Shown here: positions 25,028-38,439 of the stretch, one piece after another
How the letters are laid out: each line of letters opens with the position of its first letter
Numbering within the stretch: the first letter of the stretch is position 1
Origin: Sordaria brevicollis
Taxonomy: Eukaryota; Ascomycota; Sordariomycetes; Sordariales; Sordariaceae
Length of the DNA stretch: 64,000 nucleotides
Direction of reading: 5' to 3'
Assembly (NCBI GenBank): GCA_033439795.1
Contig: JAUTDP010000019.1
Location: 124,001 to 188,000, forward strand
Translations under genes and position numbers: made by a program
Notes under the pieces: model-generated
Databases searched by the model: none
What the model was told of the DNA's origin: nothing
The model's input: only the letters and a program-made list of their open reading frames with translations

Positions 25028-28000
25028 TATATTAATAAATTCTTATAGTTTATAAATATTACGTTTAATTTTTTTAATCCGCGTAGGCTAATAATAATTA
25101 TCCTATCCTTATAAGTAGGGTAAATTTTAATTTAATAGAAAAATATTAAACCGTTGAAATAATTCGTATATTTTTTGCCTTTTATCTTCGTAATAATTGA
25201 ATTTTACGTTAATAGTAGGTAAGAATCCCTAATAATTACGCGGTTAAACGGTTGTAAATTAATAATAATTCGACCTTTATAAATTCCGTTAATTATTTTC
25301 TGAATAATAAAATAAAAGTATTTAAATAAAATAATTTTTATTATTTATTCTAATTTATTATCTTTATATATTTACCCGAGCGTAATATTTAATAATTCTT
25401 TATTTTAAACGCTTAATTAATAGGGGCGAATACTTATTTTATATTTATATTAATTTTTAATAAAGTTAATACAAAATATTTCTTCTTTATTTATTTTAAT
25501 AATACCCCGACTATTATATATATTGTATTTATTAATTAACGCTTTAATATATTATATATATTCCGGGTTACGATTATAAATTTTTATATTATAAATAAAT
25601 TCGATTTTAGAAAGGTTTTTATCTTTATTTATTTTAAAGTAGGGGCTATATTTTTATAATTCGTATAAAAGTTTTAATAAATTTTCTTCGGTTAATTCGC
25701 GGTCCGGTACGTTAATAATTTCCTTATTAAATTAGGCGGGCTTCGGTTAATTAAATATAAGAGTAATATTTTCGAAATTAGTTATAAAAGTAAATTCTTT
25801 ATTAAATTTAACGTTTATTATTTCGAGTAATATTATAATTTATTTAAATAAAATTATTTAATAATCGTTGGATTTGATATTTTTAATAGTTTTTAAACGT
25901 TAAATATAATATACCTTTATCGGCTTATTTATCCAATTAATTATAAAAACGAATTTAGGCGTAATAGCGTTTAGAAAATAATTATACGCTTACGGGTATT
26001 TAGTTTCGAAGATATATTCTTTAAAGATTCCCGCCGGGGATATATTAGTAACAAATATATAATATATTAATATTAACTTTTATAATTATAATAAAATAAT
26101 TATATTATACGTTACGGCTATTTTACGACGTATTAGCTTCGTATTATAATCTATCGATACGATTATCCTACTATAGGTTAGGATTTTTATAGTATTAATT
26201 AATAAATCGATAATTATTTAATTGGGTTATATTTATTATATTTTAAAGAGTAATTAAATTATTAAACCCTTTATTATTTAGGTTATTAAAATAAAAGCCT
26301 ATTTAACCGGTTAACTATCGATAATTCCTTCGATAAAGAAATTAAAGGTTACCCGATAAGTAAAAATTATACGCCTATTTATAACGTTAAACGCTTTTAT
26401 TTTTATATTATTATATTAAATATTAAGATTATTTTTAATTTATTATTCGTCGACGAAAATATTAAAATAATTTATATCGATATAAATAGGGAATTAATTT
26501 CTTTATAAATTTAGTCGGATATTTATTTTTAAATAATTATACCGAATTAGTATTTTTAGGGAAATAGACGGGTTTAATTCGATTTATTCTATCGCTTTAA
26601 ATACTTTTATTTATTTTTCGTTTTCTATAAAGATTATAAATATAACGTTTATTATAAACCTCATAATATTTATTAATTAAAGGGTAAACGGAGTAGCGAT
26701 TTCCTCTTCTTTAAATTTATACGGCCCGGTACCTAACGGCTTAAAGTTAGTATAGGAATTAATAAAAATATAGACGAATATTTTATTGCGGTTTAGGAAA
26801 ATTTTATTGTATTTTTTATACGTTTAACGATCAATTTATTAATTTTTTATATATGCGGTAATATATATAATAGCAATAGAGGAGTAAGTAGAACCGGTAT
26901 TATTATTTTTATTAAAATTAGAAGTAATAATATTTATAAATATATTATTTAAAATTATATCGAGTGTAAAATAAACGTTTTCTTTATTAAAATTATGATA
27001 TTCTTTAATTATATTATAATTATTAATTTTAAAACGTTTACCCTTAAAATTTTTTATATCCGTATTAACGTAAATTTTGCGTTTATTATTAATAATATAT
27101 ATATTATTACGGGGAGGGTTAAAACGAATATAATTGTAATAAATACGTTTATAAAAACGACGTTAACGTTATTAAACTCTTCCGCGAATTAATTTATTAC
27201 GATAATTAAAGGAAGGATTATTATAATAATAATAGCTAAAATATAAATTTCGACCGAAATTCCCTCTTCTGTACGATAATCCGCTTTACGAATATAATAA
27301 TAAATTATTTCGGCCAACCGACGAATTATTATAATTAGGGAAGGATCTACTATAATTAAAGGATAAATTACCGCCGCGGTAATTCCTATTCCTAAAGTTA
27401 TTATAATAGTTGTCGCGGGCTCCTTATAATATAATTTCCGTCGATAATTCAATTTCTTCCTCTTCCTATTTTAAGAAATTAATTATTTTAATTGGTTTAA
27501 TCTTTAAAAATTTATTATTAAATTAAATTCGAAGGATTTTCTTATTAAAAGTAGAATTATAATTATTTAAATCGTCGATAATTTTCTATTTATAGGTTTC
27601 GGCGCGACGATTAATATAGGTTAATTATTTATCGAGGGTTATATTATTAACGGGTTTAATAATAGAGTTTTTAAAGTTAGGGTATAAGTAATTATAAATG
27701 CGGGCTATATATATCCCCTTATCCTTTTTGCCGAATTCTTTAATAAAGCGAATAATTTATATTATTATATTGCGGGGGGGTTTACTATTATAATAATTTT
27801 TATACGTATATTTTAAAACGTCGAATTTAATTAACGCCTAAATTCGAAGTATACGGAATTTTATTAAAATAATTTTTAATTATATTTCTAGATTTTATTT
27901 AAGGGAGGTTCGTTTATGGGTATTAAATTAATTTATAAATTAAATTTTTACCGTACCGAAAAATAATCATTATAATAATAATAAAAATAATTAAAACGGT

Positions 28001-31000
28001 AGCTAATACGAATATAATAAAGAAATCGATAATAATAAAGGCGGAGTGCCCGTTAACGAAGAAGAGCATTATATTACCCGTATCGTAAAAATTAATACGG
28101 CGATTAATAATATTAAATTATAAATACTAACTAATTAATTCGCTACCACCTTATAAAATAATATTGGGTTTAACGGCTTGAAGATTATATTATTAAACTA
28201 CTTTTAACCGGACGCTAAAATTAACAATAATAATAATAACGAAGATTATTTTTAAAAGAAAAATAAAATATATATTATTTCCCTTCACTTATTCGTAGAA
28301 ATTATATATAACGCCGTTATGAAAAATAATTTTCGCGCGGAACTTAATAATTATTAGGCTAATCTTAATCGGCTATTTTATAATTAATAACCCTAATTAA
28401 TTTCCGTCGCTATTAAATAACTATTTATAATATAAATAGCATCCGATTCTTTTTATCCTTTCGTAATATTTTTAATTTATCCGAAAAAGCTAAATTCGAT
28501 AGGAATTCTATAATTTATTAATCCTTTAAAGGTAAATTTAAAATATTCGGAGAGATAAATATATTAATAATTTTAATTTTTATTAAATTATTTAATTTCG
28601 GTAATAAAATCGGTATTATTTTTAATAATCTTCGAAACTTTAATAGAAGAATTAATAATTCGAAAGAAAAATTTACGAAGGTAAGCATTTTAATTAATTT
28701 AATATTCGACCTTCTATTAAATTAAATAATTTATTCTTTCCCCTTTTCCCTATTCGTATTACCCGTAAATAACGGTTAAAGACGAATAACCGGTTTTTAA
28801 ATTGATTAGGAAGGAGTTTACGCCGGTACCCGTTTTAATAATTTTTTAAATAATTCTAAGGATATTAATTAATTAAATGGTTTTTTTAAATTAAATAAAA
28901 TAAACGGCGGCTTTAAATCGTTCCTATTTAAAATAATTATTTTATTTAAAATATTCTTAACGCCGTAGAATAATTTACTTATTGAATTTTCTACCTCGGG
29001 CTAATTTTTAGGACCGCTCGGGCTAATCGGTTTATTAGGCTCGTCGGTAATACGTTCGTCTATTGGGTCCAATTTAATAATAAATTTATTAAAGGTAAAA
29101 GCCGAATTTAAATTAGAAGAAAATTCGATAATCGTTCGGGTTTATATTCGTTACTAAAACAATTATCTAATTAAGGATAATTAATCGATAGGTTAAATAT
29201 ATTTTTATTTTAATAGAGTAAGCGTTTAGAGGAATCCGAAGTTAGTAAAATAATCGGCCGTACAATCGATTAATACTATAATCGCGTCGAAAAGTAATAT
29301 ATTATATATTATTATATTAAATAATAATAATTTAATCCCTATTGAAATTAAGCGGTCTATTATTTAAAAATACTAGGGTTCTATATTTAATTTATATCGG
29401 TTATTATATATTAACGAATTATACATATTATTTATTATTATATTTTCCGCCTCTATTTACCGATTAAAATCGTATTGGGTATAATTACTATTTACCTACT
29501 AATTTATATTTTATTAGAGGCTAATTTCCGTTAGAATATATTTAACAACGTCGGGTATTTCGGTATTCGGCTATTAGGCTATTATATCCTTATTTAAATT
29601 CCCTCTATATTTTTATATATAAAATAATATATCCAAAATATTCTATTTTATAACTCCCGGGCTATAAATATATATTATTAATTAAGTAAGTAAGTTAATA
29701 CTTCGTCCATTTCATTAAATAAAATAGGGTTAGCCGCGCTATTATAATTAAGGTAATATATACGTATAACCGCGAAAAATTCCTATTACATCGGGGAAAT
29801 TTAACGCCGAAATAACTATTTTATAACGGGGGATAAATTATTTATATAAAATATAAGTCTCTATTAATTATTAATTAATTAAAAATTAGGGTAGGTTATT
29901 ATTAAGCGAATTGGTAATTTATTTACGATAATTATAATTTTCGTTAAAAGGCTTAATTTCTAATAATAAAAATAAATCGGTCGTATCGATAAAACTTTTA
30001 TTTTCGAATTTAAATAAAATTTTATTACCAAAGATAATTTAATTATCGGTCGGGTTTTCGACTAATTTATTCTAATATAAAGCTAACGAATCTTTAAATT
30101 AATTATTTTCAACGGGTATACATTAAAATATTAAGGACGAATATAATCTATTGCCATATAGGAGATAATCGTTTAAATTATCCGTCGAATTTTTAATTTA
30201 ATAATTATTTTAAATAATTTCATTGCGTAGTATAATAATTTAATCGCAATACCGAAAACAATTTAACGGTTAAATTATTAATATTTCAGGGATATAATCG
30301 CTTATTCTGCGATATATACCTTCGAAATAATTTTAATTTTAATTTAATTTATAAGGTTAATTTTAGGGATAATTTTAATTTTAATTTAATTCTTTTATAA
30401 TAAGCGGTAATTAAAACGTTAAATAATAAGCATTATTTATAGGTCTATTAGCATTAACCGTTTTAATAACCGCGTTAAAGAATTATTTGGGGATATAGTA
30501 ATTTAATATTTAATTATTTAAAAAGGGGGATAAATTAGTTTTCTATAAACGCTACGTTAAATATACCGTTATAAATATTATAATTAATACCGTTTTATTT
30601 AATATAGGCAACGATTCGATAATTTAATTAAATATATCGTATTTAATTAAAAGTACGTAAACTACCTATTAATATTTTAAATTAAAGTAAATAAAATCTA
30701 ATACGTATTATAGATCCTTAATAATTACCGGGTCGGATAAATTTATTTTAGATATAATTTTAATATAAATAGACGAAATAAATAGGGATTAAATAAATTT
30801 AATAACGATAATTAGTAGGTTAATAGTTAAAATAAATTAAGTAATAACGTAGTATAAAAGCTATATATAATTCGCTAGGCGAGGTATAAAAGTAATATAT
30901 AGCGGTTAGCGCCGTAATAATAATAAAAATTAAAATAATTTTAAAATAGAATCCAAAATAGTATTGTATTATATTATTAATAGTCTAATTAATTATTATT
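25028..31000 (-). pseudogene. D gag and pol, 5' portion up to the RT split
   Basis: Read on the - strand from ~31000 down to 25028. RT motifs lie at 25030-25480: GRIIINLQPFNRV, a Pro-Leu-Pro-Thr-like turn, FFYQIKIHPTYKDRTT, and the NVIFINYKN (..NSPAY) box, cut by the C insertion just before the YIDD half at 3904. This resembles fungal Gypsy RTs of the FFYQ.RVHPDHR.RTT type. Upstream (26,000-31,000) should hold protease and gag. I see degraded coding but did not pin the domain borders, and small open stretches such as 26995-27192 and 27189-27452 are fragments only. Confidence 0.65.
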
Positions 31001-31076
31001 AGGCACTATTATAAGAGGAGCAGTATATATATAAATGAATTAGTAATATTAATTATCTCGGAGAAGAAGGGCGCGC

Positions 31077-31223
31077 GTTCAGCGCGGGAAGCGCAGTAGT
31101 CTTATATTACTATAATTCCGCAATACGAACCTTCCGACGATCAACGTACTATACCAGCCAGTCTCCCGACTGGCGGTTGGTCGTAGAAGGTGCCACCACA
31201 GTCAGCGTGGCGGTCACTTCACA
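31077..31223 (-). repeat. 5' LTR of element D (outer 147 bp recognised)
   Basis: Gap-free match to 1-147 but less mutated, e.g. GTTCAGCGCGGGAAGCGCAG. The outer end TTCACA is the complement of TG. The LTR extends further left (toward 30960) by an unknown amount; TATATATATACTGC on the - strand (~31020-31035) may be its TATA box. Confidence 0.85.
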
Positions 31224-31495
31224 TATAAGGGTATCGGTATATTAATTTTATTAATAATTAAAATTAATTACATTTTAGAACCGAGGGTATTATTACGGCA
31301 CTAAATTATTAATAACGCTCCTTAAGCGTTTTGGTACTAAACTACTAGCGGAATATAATCGTGCCTATAATTATATTTCTACCTTACTTATATATATAGT
31401 CCGGGAATAGAGTTTTCGCTACTCTCTCTCTCGATCTTCTCCTCTTCGTATAATAATACGTCTTCTCCAAGCCTCTACTAGATCGGTATCGTAAC
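31224..31495 (+). repeat. Probable Copia 5' LTR, right part
   Basis: TATATATATAGTCC (31390-31403) is followed by a pyrimidine-rich tract (CTACTCTCTCTCTCGATCTTCTCCTC, described in pieces) and ends TCGTAACA at 31495. This is a promoter-like U3-R-U5 order. There is no second copy in the window to prove it. D is inserted at its left. Confidence 0.35.
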
Positions 31496-31499
31496 AAAT

Positions 31500-32177
31500 A
31501 TTTCTATAATTAAATTTAATTTATATAATTACGGGAACCTTATCGTTAAAACCTTTAATATAAAAATCCCTAAATAAAATACGGAAATCGAAAATATTAT
31601 TAATAATTTATAAATAATATTAATATAAAGCGTTAAAGGCCTAGCCCGGTCGAATAGGGCGTAAATATTTAATAAAGTTATAGAATTAAATAGTAATTAA
31701 TAAAGATTTAGGGACTGCGTAAAATTAAACTTTAATTATTATAATTTCCTAATTATCAATTTACTTCATTATTTTTATTTTAAACTCTATTATAAGGGGT
31801 TTATTAATATAATTATAATAAGCTTTATAAATATCGATAAAAGTTTATTCGGGACGGTACTATAACCCTTTAATAAAAATAGAATATTATTAAAGGAAAT
31901 TCTCGTTATTCCGGAGGTAATTAGATTTATAATTTTAATAAACGGTTTTACGTATTTATTTAATAAATATAATATAATACTTCGAAAAGGTTTCGTATTT
32001 TTTAAACCGGTAATTAAATATATTAATATTATAATTATATTTTTATAACCCTACGATAATAAAATCGGTAAATTTAGTAGTAGCGTTATTAATCTATTCC
32101 TTTAGGGATTTGTCGGTAAATTCTACGCCTATAAAAATATTATCGGCGTTATAAAGAGGGATTAGCGTAATAAAAAT
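31500..32177 (+). pseudogene. Possible Copia gag remnant
   Basis: A + frame reads TGTLSLKPLI..KSLNKIRKSK and later VYSGRYYNP, with many TAA/TAG stops that could be Gln codons. Position after the LTR-like segment and the strand fit a Copia gag. No zinc knuckle is visible, and a - strand frame is nearly as open, so the call is tentative. It ends where the MULE TIR starts. Confidence 0.3.
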
Positions 32178-32239
32178 GAAAAACGCTATTTATACGGACT
32201 AAAAACGCTATTTATACGGACCCCCACTTTTTTCTCCCA
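32178..32239 (+). repeat. Left TIR of MULE E
   Basis: Contains CGCTATTTATACGGA twice (32184-32198, 32206-32220). The segment just inside (32240-32300) keeps CpA/TpG; 32300-32589 is AT-rich, non-coding as far as I can see, and ends at the TSD of A. Confidence 0.85.
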
Positions 32240-32589
32240 TACATAACCCGAACCCTAGCGTTCGGTCACATTGGGACGTAATCGCCCATATATTCTTTTA
32301 TAAATTTCAACCCAAAGTCTAAGTATTATATTATTTCAAAGTTTAGTCAGCCTAAATTAATACGTATAATTAAACTAGCGCTTAGACCTAATTTTATAGG
32401 GCGGTTCTATAGTAATTTTATAAAGTATTTAATACTATAATCGTACTTTTATACGTCGTAATCAATTAAAATCGCTTAATTAAAGTCGCTATTTAATCGA
32501 ATTTAATGGAATTCAATATATTAATTTATATTAATCCGTATATTATTAATTTTATTTATATAATTAACGTATTTAATTATTAATATACC

Positions 32590-32594
32590 TCCTA
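32590..32594. repeat. TSD of element A (left)
   Basis: TCCTA, repeated at 40051-40055. Confidence 0.9.
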
Positions 32595-32846
32595 TATAAG
32601 GGGGCACAGTATAGTTGGTATAAATGCTGGGTTTTAATGAATCGATAAGGTTCTACGAAGGGGAAAAGGGAGGAAGGGAGGCGCCTTTTGGGCGGTATTA
32701 GTTAACTATCTTTTTGAGGACCGGGTACGGGCCATTCCGCTTGCCGTAGCGGTAAGGACCGCGACTATCGGCCCGACTAGCGGCCTAATTAGCGGTACGA
32801 TTAGTAATACTAATTAAATTCAATTACGGGCATTAGCCCTATAATA
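32595..32846 (-). repeat. 3' LTR of element A
   Basis: 252 bp. On + it starts TATAAGGGGGCACAGTATAG and ends CCCTATAATA (for CCATAACA). Its outer left part is less converted than its inner right end. Confidence 0.92.
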
Positions 32847-32849
32847 TTA

Positions 32850-32864
32850 GCCCCCCCCTTCTCC
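32850..32864 (-). promoter_or_regulatory. Polypurine tract of element A
   Basis: On the - strand AGGAGAAGGGGGGGG directly before the 3' LTR. B has the same tract at 44543-44558. Confidence 0.8.
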
Positions 32865-32874
32865 TAATTAAATG

Positions 32875-33001
32875 TATTATATATAGGTAGGTATATAATT
32901 ACGTAAACCCTAAATATTAAACGACGAACCGCTAATACGTACCTTTAATATATACCCCGCGCCTTTCCTTCTTTTTCTCTCCCTCTCTTCTTTCCTCCTT
33001 C
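32875..33001 (+). promoter_or_regulatory. Promoter-like leader of the antisense ORF in A
   Basis: On the + strand TATTATATATAGG (32875-32887) is followed ~75 bp later by an almost pure C/T tract (32961-33001), the usual arrangement at fungal transcription starts. It faces away from the 3' LTR into the antisense ORF. B has the same order at 44569-44693. Inferred from sequence only. Confidence 0.5.
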
Positions 33002-33009
33002 AATTTATT

Positions 33010-34422
33010 AAATAATTAAAATTATAAATATTAAATAGCGTATACTTTTTACCGGCGTATATTAAACGTATTTCTATTATTTTTATTATTTTTATTATTA
33101 TTATTATTATCCCTCCTATTAATTCTTTTATAAGCGTATTAATTAATTATTAATTAATCGCTATTAAAATAAATACCCCTATTATTATTATTTAATTCAA
33201 ATTCTTCTATAAATTCTTAACCCTATAAAAAGTTATTAATTTATTTACCCTATTACTTATTCTTATTTCCGCCTTTCGCTGTAATAAAGGTATTATTAAA
33301 GTCGCTACTCTTAAACCCGTTACCCCGTTGAAACTCCGCCAAATTCGGCCTAATATTACCGCCGCTAACGTAGCCGGTAAATCCGCTCCCGACGATATTC
33401 GTAAATATATTCTATTTAGGGCCGAACCCTAGAATTTTTAATATAAAGGCTATTTAATTAATAAATATAATTATATTATATTTAATAAAAGTTCTTTTAT
33501 TTTTACGTATTTACTTTATTAATACGCCTATAAAGGTTATAAGCCCGTTTTTATTTAAATTTAATCCGCCTTTAAGGTTTAATATACCGAAAGGTATATA
33601 TTTAAAAATTCCTATAATAATTACTTTATTATATTTAAAATTTTATTGGGATTTTAAATTTTAAAGAAATAAAATTTTATTCCTACGTAGGTTTTTATTC
33701 CTTTTTTCTTTTCTTAACGGTTTTTTAAATTATTAATATTATTTAGCGGTTCTATTAATTAAATTATTATTAAAACGCTTCCCGCGGAATTTTTTTCCTT
33801 TATTAGGATTACCGATAATTCGGCTAATATTATAGAGATTTAAATTCTTAAAGAACGAATTTATAAATTCGAAAATTTTAGGGAATAATTATTTAATTTA
33901 ATAATTAATATAAAGAAGGTAAAGTAAGTAAATAACCGACGTGCGGAATTTAATTGCTTAATTAAGGATTATAATATTTATATCGCCGTTAATATTAATA
34001 TTACCGCCGCCGATATTATTACTATTATTACCGCCGCCGCTATTATTATTATTATTAAAGAAACTGTTATTATATAACCCCTATTAATAAAGAAAAAAAG
34101 AAAGGGAAAGGAAGTTAAAGGAAGTAGTAAAAAATAATATAATAGATTTAAATAATAGGAAGCGTAATATTTCCCTTTAAATATCCGCCCCGAATATAAT
34201 ATCCGCCTTTTATTCTCCTTTTCTTTTATTATTACTAAGCCTTCGCGCCCGGAGAATTACCGTCCTACGCTTCTTACTTTCTATTATTACGCTTATAAAC
34301 CCTTAAATATTTATAATTTCGTTAATATTTATATATCCGATTATAAAGAGGAAGAGGAAGAGACCGTTATTAAGCAATTTATATCGGAAGTAATAGAGGA
34401 TAATTTAATAAAAGATATTTAA
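33010..34422 (+). pseudogene. Antisense ORF (aORF) of Gypsy family A/B, function unknown
   Basis: Reads on the strand opposite gag-pol, between pol and the 3' LTR. One frame runs to TAA 34420-34422 with stops mainly at presumed Gln codons; start not fixed (33010-33150). Visible: LKPVTPLKLRQIRPNITA and KSAPDDIRKYILFRAEP (33290-33430), INKYNYIIFNKSSFIF, FNCLIKDYNIYIAVNINI (~33950), an Ala/Thr-rich stretch, a basic KKKRKGKEVKG (~34090), ARPENYRPTL-like Pro-rich text, and the acidic end DYKEEEEETVIKQF. The same frame and end occur in B. Asn here may be old Asp. I recognise no domain. The stop lies ~100 bp from the end of pol, tail to tail. Confidence 0.65.
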
Positions 34423-34539
34423 ATTAAATTAATTATTAATTTTATTAGGGCCCTATTTTAATTACTTTATTATTTATTTTAATTTATATTTAAAAATCCT
34501 TTATTCTATTCGTAATATATTTCGCCCCGTTTATAGCCT

Positions 34540-37500
34540 TTTATAGGAATTTTTTAATATATTAATCGGTTAGGCTATTATTATTTATTATTAAATTATA
34601 TTAAACCTTAAATTCATTTAAAACGATAATATCTTTAAAGTTTTTTAAAGGTTTTTATATTAAATTATAATATCCTTTCTATTTAATTAAAACCTTTTTT
34701 ATTAGGCTTCTTCTCTTTTTAACGGTATTAGCGTAGAGAATTTCTTTTATTTAATATTCTAATTCTCCTTTAATTTTAATAACCGAAGGTTATTTATTAA
34801 TAAATTTTTATTTAAAAAGAGGGTTATTAATAATTTTACGTAAAAAATCGACGTAGAAAACGTTATAAATAATACGGGGAAGCCCGGATAATTCGATTAT
34901 ATAGGGAGATAATACCTTCGAAACGGTATACTTTGCGTAAAATTAATCGAATTTCTTCTTTAGGCGGTTGATAATATAATTCTTAAAATTAAATTAAATT
35001 TTATCCCCGATTACGAAGCGTTCTGTAAATTACCGATTATAATTAATAAATCTTTTTTATTCTTAAATAATAGCTATTATAATAATTTAATATAAATTTG
35101 TAATTTATTATAATTTTTTAACGAATTCTTAGGCCCGCTTTTTGGAGGATAAAGATAAAAATTAATAATCGGAGGGATTTTCGACTACGGAAATTAGGAA
35201 TTCGGGGTCGAATTTATAAGTAATAAAGAACGGAAATATATTTATTAAAGTATTAATCCGGTTATTAATAACTAATTATATTATAGGGTATTATTTATTT
35301 TAATTATTTTAAACGTAATTAACAATTATATATAAATAGGCGTAAATTTCTTAATTTATACATTTCGGGCCTTTATCGGTTTATAAATAATAAATAATAT
35401 TAAATAAACGTTTAATATTTAAAAATTTATATAATTTGGCCTAGAAATAGTTAATTTAATTGGAATTATAATCGTTAACGATAAATTTTGGGAAATTATA
35501 ATAGTGAACGAAATATTAGAGGAAACGCTTAATATAGAACTCTATTTCTATAAAAGGTATAAATTCGAAGAATACGGTTTTACTAAACTTATTTTTTATA
35601 ACCTAAAAATAAATATTACCGTCCGACTTTAAGAAATTAGTAATAAAATCTATTTATATATCCTTATTAAATTATTTTAGGATTAATAATAGGCGTAGGA
35701 AGCCTTTCTTCTATTCCTTTTAAACCTTTATAGAACCGTAGGTATAATAATTACGGAGGAATTGCCGGACGTAAAAGTTAAAGAGAAACTAATAAAAATA
35801 CCGAAAGAATATTACAATAATACCTTCTCTATTAAAATATCCTAATATATATAAATTGTAAATAATTTAAATTAAAATACTACGAAGGATATTAAAACGT
35901 TAATTAATAACCGGTAATATAATTAATTTAAATTCGGTATATATAAAGGCTCTTAATACCTAAAGATAATTTTAATAACGAAAGCGGCCGAGGGAATCGA
36001 TAAAATAATTTACAATTTAAATTTTAAATTTTAAAAATAGGTCGAAGTAGCAATTATTATAAAGGACGGTTTCTTTTACTTATTAATATAGAAAATCGTA
36101 GGGTTCCGTCTATAATTAAAATTATTATAAATCTAAATTTTTAAATATATTTATACTTTCCCTCCTCGAATAAATTACCTAGGCTATTAAAATACGGAGC
36201 GGAATATAATTTTTAAGAATAAAATCTAATATTATTTAAATATTTTACGCTTTATAATCCTAGTCCGTAAATATATTTTAATTTCGTCGAAAGAAGGCGT
36301 TAAGGATTATTCTATTTTTATTGGGCCTATATTCGATTTAGAAATTAAATTAGGAGAAATATTCCGCCTACTACGTTTATTATTCCGAAAATCTTTTTAA
36401 TTTTATAAAATATTTAAAGTTCTAATAGTCCGTTAAAATAATAAACGATTTATAATTCCGTAATTCCGCCGATTATTACTCTAAATAATTAATAATAATA
36501 AATATCTCCTTATTATAAATAGGGTAATTCTATTCGGTAAAGTTAAATTTTTAAAAATAAAAGCTTATAATTTTATAAATTATATTTTTATTATCTTCGT
36601 TTACCTTTTAGGAAATAATTCCGCCTAAGGTAAATTTATTATAATCCGTTTCTAAGAATATTTTTTTATCCGGGTTAAATTCCGTTAAAATCGGAACTCT
36701 TATAAATAAAATTTTTAAAAATTGAAAAGCGTTTTTATACTCTTTAATTTATTTAAAAATAACCCTTTTACCGGTTAATCTTAATAAGGGGGTAATTATT
36801 TTTAAAAATTAGGGAATAAATATATAATAATAATTAATAAACTTTAGGAAGCTCCGTATACCCTTTTAAGAAATAGGAAGAAATTAATTTAAAATCGCTT
36901 TAACCTTTTCGAAATTAACCTATATACCAACGCCGGTATAGATAATAAAACCTAAATATTTAACCTTCTTTATATTAAATTTATACTTATTTAAATTTAA
37001 ATAGAGGCCGGCTTTTAATAATTTAATAAAGATTAAACGTACTTTTTATTTATAATTTTTTAGAAAGCCGGCGGAGTAAATAAATACGTCGTTTATATAA
37101 GCGGTATAAAACGTATTTAAATAATTGCGGAAAATATAATTAATATATTATTAAAACGTAGCTAATACGTTATTTAATTTAAATAATATAATTAATTATT
37201 CGAATAACCTATACTACGTCCGAAATATTATTTTCCCCTCCTCTCTTTTTACTATACGAATTTTATAGAAAGTTTATATAATATTTACTTTAATATATTA
37301 CTTTATTCCTTTTAAAGTACGGAATATATTTTTAATTAATGGTAATAAATAACGGTCTGCTCTTATAATAGTATTAAATATATAATAATTATAATAGAAG
37401 CGGAATCCGCCTCTGGGTTTACGTATAAATAAAATTAGGGCCCCCGCTTTTAAACTATTAATTCGGATAAACCCTTTATTTAATAAATTTTTTAACGTCT

Positions 37501-38300
37501 TTTTAAAAATTAAAAATTCTTCCCTTATTATATTATAAAGCGGTCCGAATAGGATAGGGAATTCTTTACCGTTTTTATCCTTTTTAATTATAATTTTATA
37601 ATTTACGCTAGGATAATAAAGGTTCAATTTATCGGCGTTCTTTTTTATTTAAAATAATATTAAATCGTAGTATTTTTTAGGGATCTTCGCTTTTAATTCT
37701 ATTTCGGTATATATTTTCTTTAATTTTAGCGCTTTTTCGACGTCTTTTAAATTAATTACGAAAATAGTTTTTTTAATTATTCGATTACCGAACTCTTTTT
37801 TCAATTTACGAACGTAACTTATAAAGGTAGTAATTAAAATATATATAATAGATTTTAAATCGGTAATAAATAATATATTAAATACTTATTCTCTATTAAT
37901 ATAAAGAATTTAATAATTAATAACGTTTATAAATAAACGCTTTTTATAAAGGATAGAATATATTTATATAATTTTAAATTAAGGTTTATTTAATATAATA
38001 AGGAATTCGAATAATAAAACGATATAAACGTAAATAAAATAAATATAACTATTTACTTCGGTTAGGAATTAGATTATATTTTAAATAAAAATTCCTTTTA
38101 TAATAGTAAACGCTCCTTTTATAATACGAAGTAAAATAGGGATAATTAGGATTTAAAATTCTTTAATAATTTTCTTATTAATCGTAGTATAATATTAGCA
38201 ACCTTCGTCGACGAAAATATAGAATAAATTATAATTATTAATAATAAATAGAATTAAAGTAAGTTTTATTTTTATTTTTAATTTAAAATCCTTTATTTTA
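34540..38300 (-). pseudogene. A pol: protease, RT, RNase H, integrase, chromodomain
   Basis: Retropepsin with FVDEGC (D-x-G in ALIDxGC context) near 38165-38220. RT: open stretch 37298-37627 with LLNKGFIRINSLKAGALILF and FRFYYNYYIFN; YIND (YIDD) at 37088-37099. RNase H and integrase follow to ~35000. The integrase tail (~34870-35030) reads FVIGDKI and YIIELSGLP. A chromodomain lies at ~34590-34760 (IKEILYANTVKKR, IK.KGYYNL, EFKV.Y). Full domain order of a chromodomain-bearing fungal Gypsy (chromovirus-like). RIP stops are throughout. Chromodomain elements often favour heterochromatin, which fits their nesting here. Confidence 0.85.
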
Positions 38301-38439
38301 TTTAATACTTTTATTTCCGGCTTTAGGGCCCGATTTTATATTAGAATTAAGCTTTTACTTATTATTCGGGGGCGGAATTATAAGTTTCGTTATCGTCGTC
38401 GTCCTTTAAGAGCGGAAGGACTTTAGTAATAATAATTTA

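Larger units (their letters stand above)
1..31223 (-). mobile_element. Ty3/Gypsy retrotransposon D, RIP-degraded and split by element C
   Basis: LTR copies in the same orientation lie at 1-147 and 31077-31223. Gypsy pol reads on the - strand and is interrupted by element C (3973-25027). RT is therefore found in two parts, 25028-~25600 and ~3500-3972, and joining the flanks around C restores one RT frame. Net internal length is about 9.8 kb, somewhat long for a Gypsy element, so further small insertions are possible. D's right end lies inside LTR-like sequence assigned to the Copia element G. Its TSD cannot be tested because the other end is outside the window. Confidence 0.75.
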
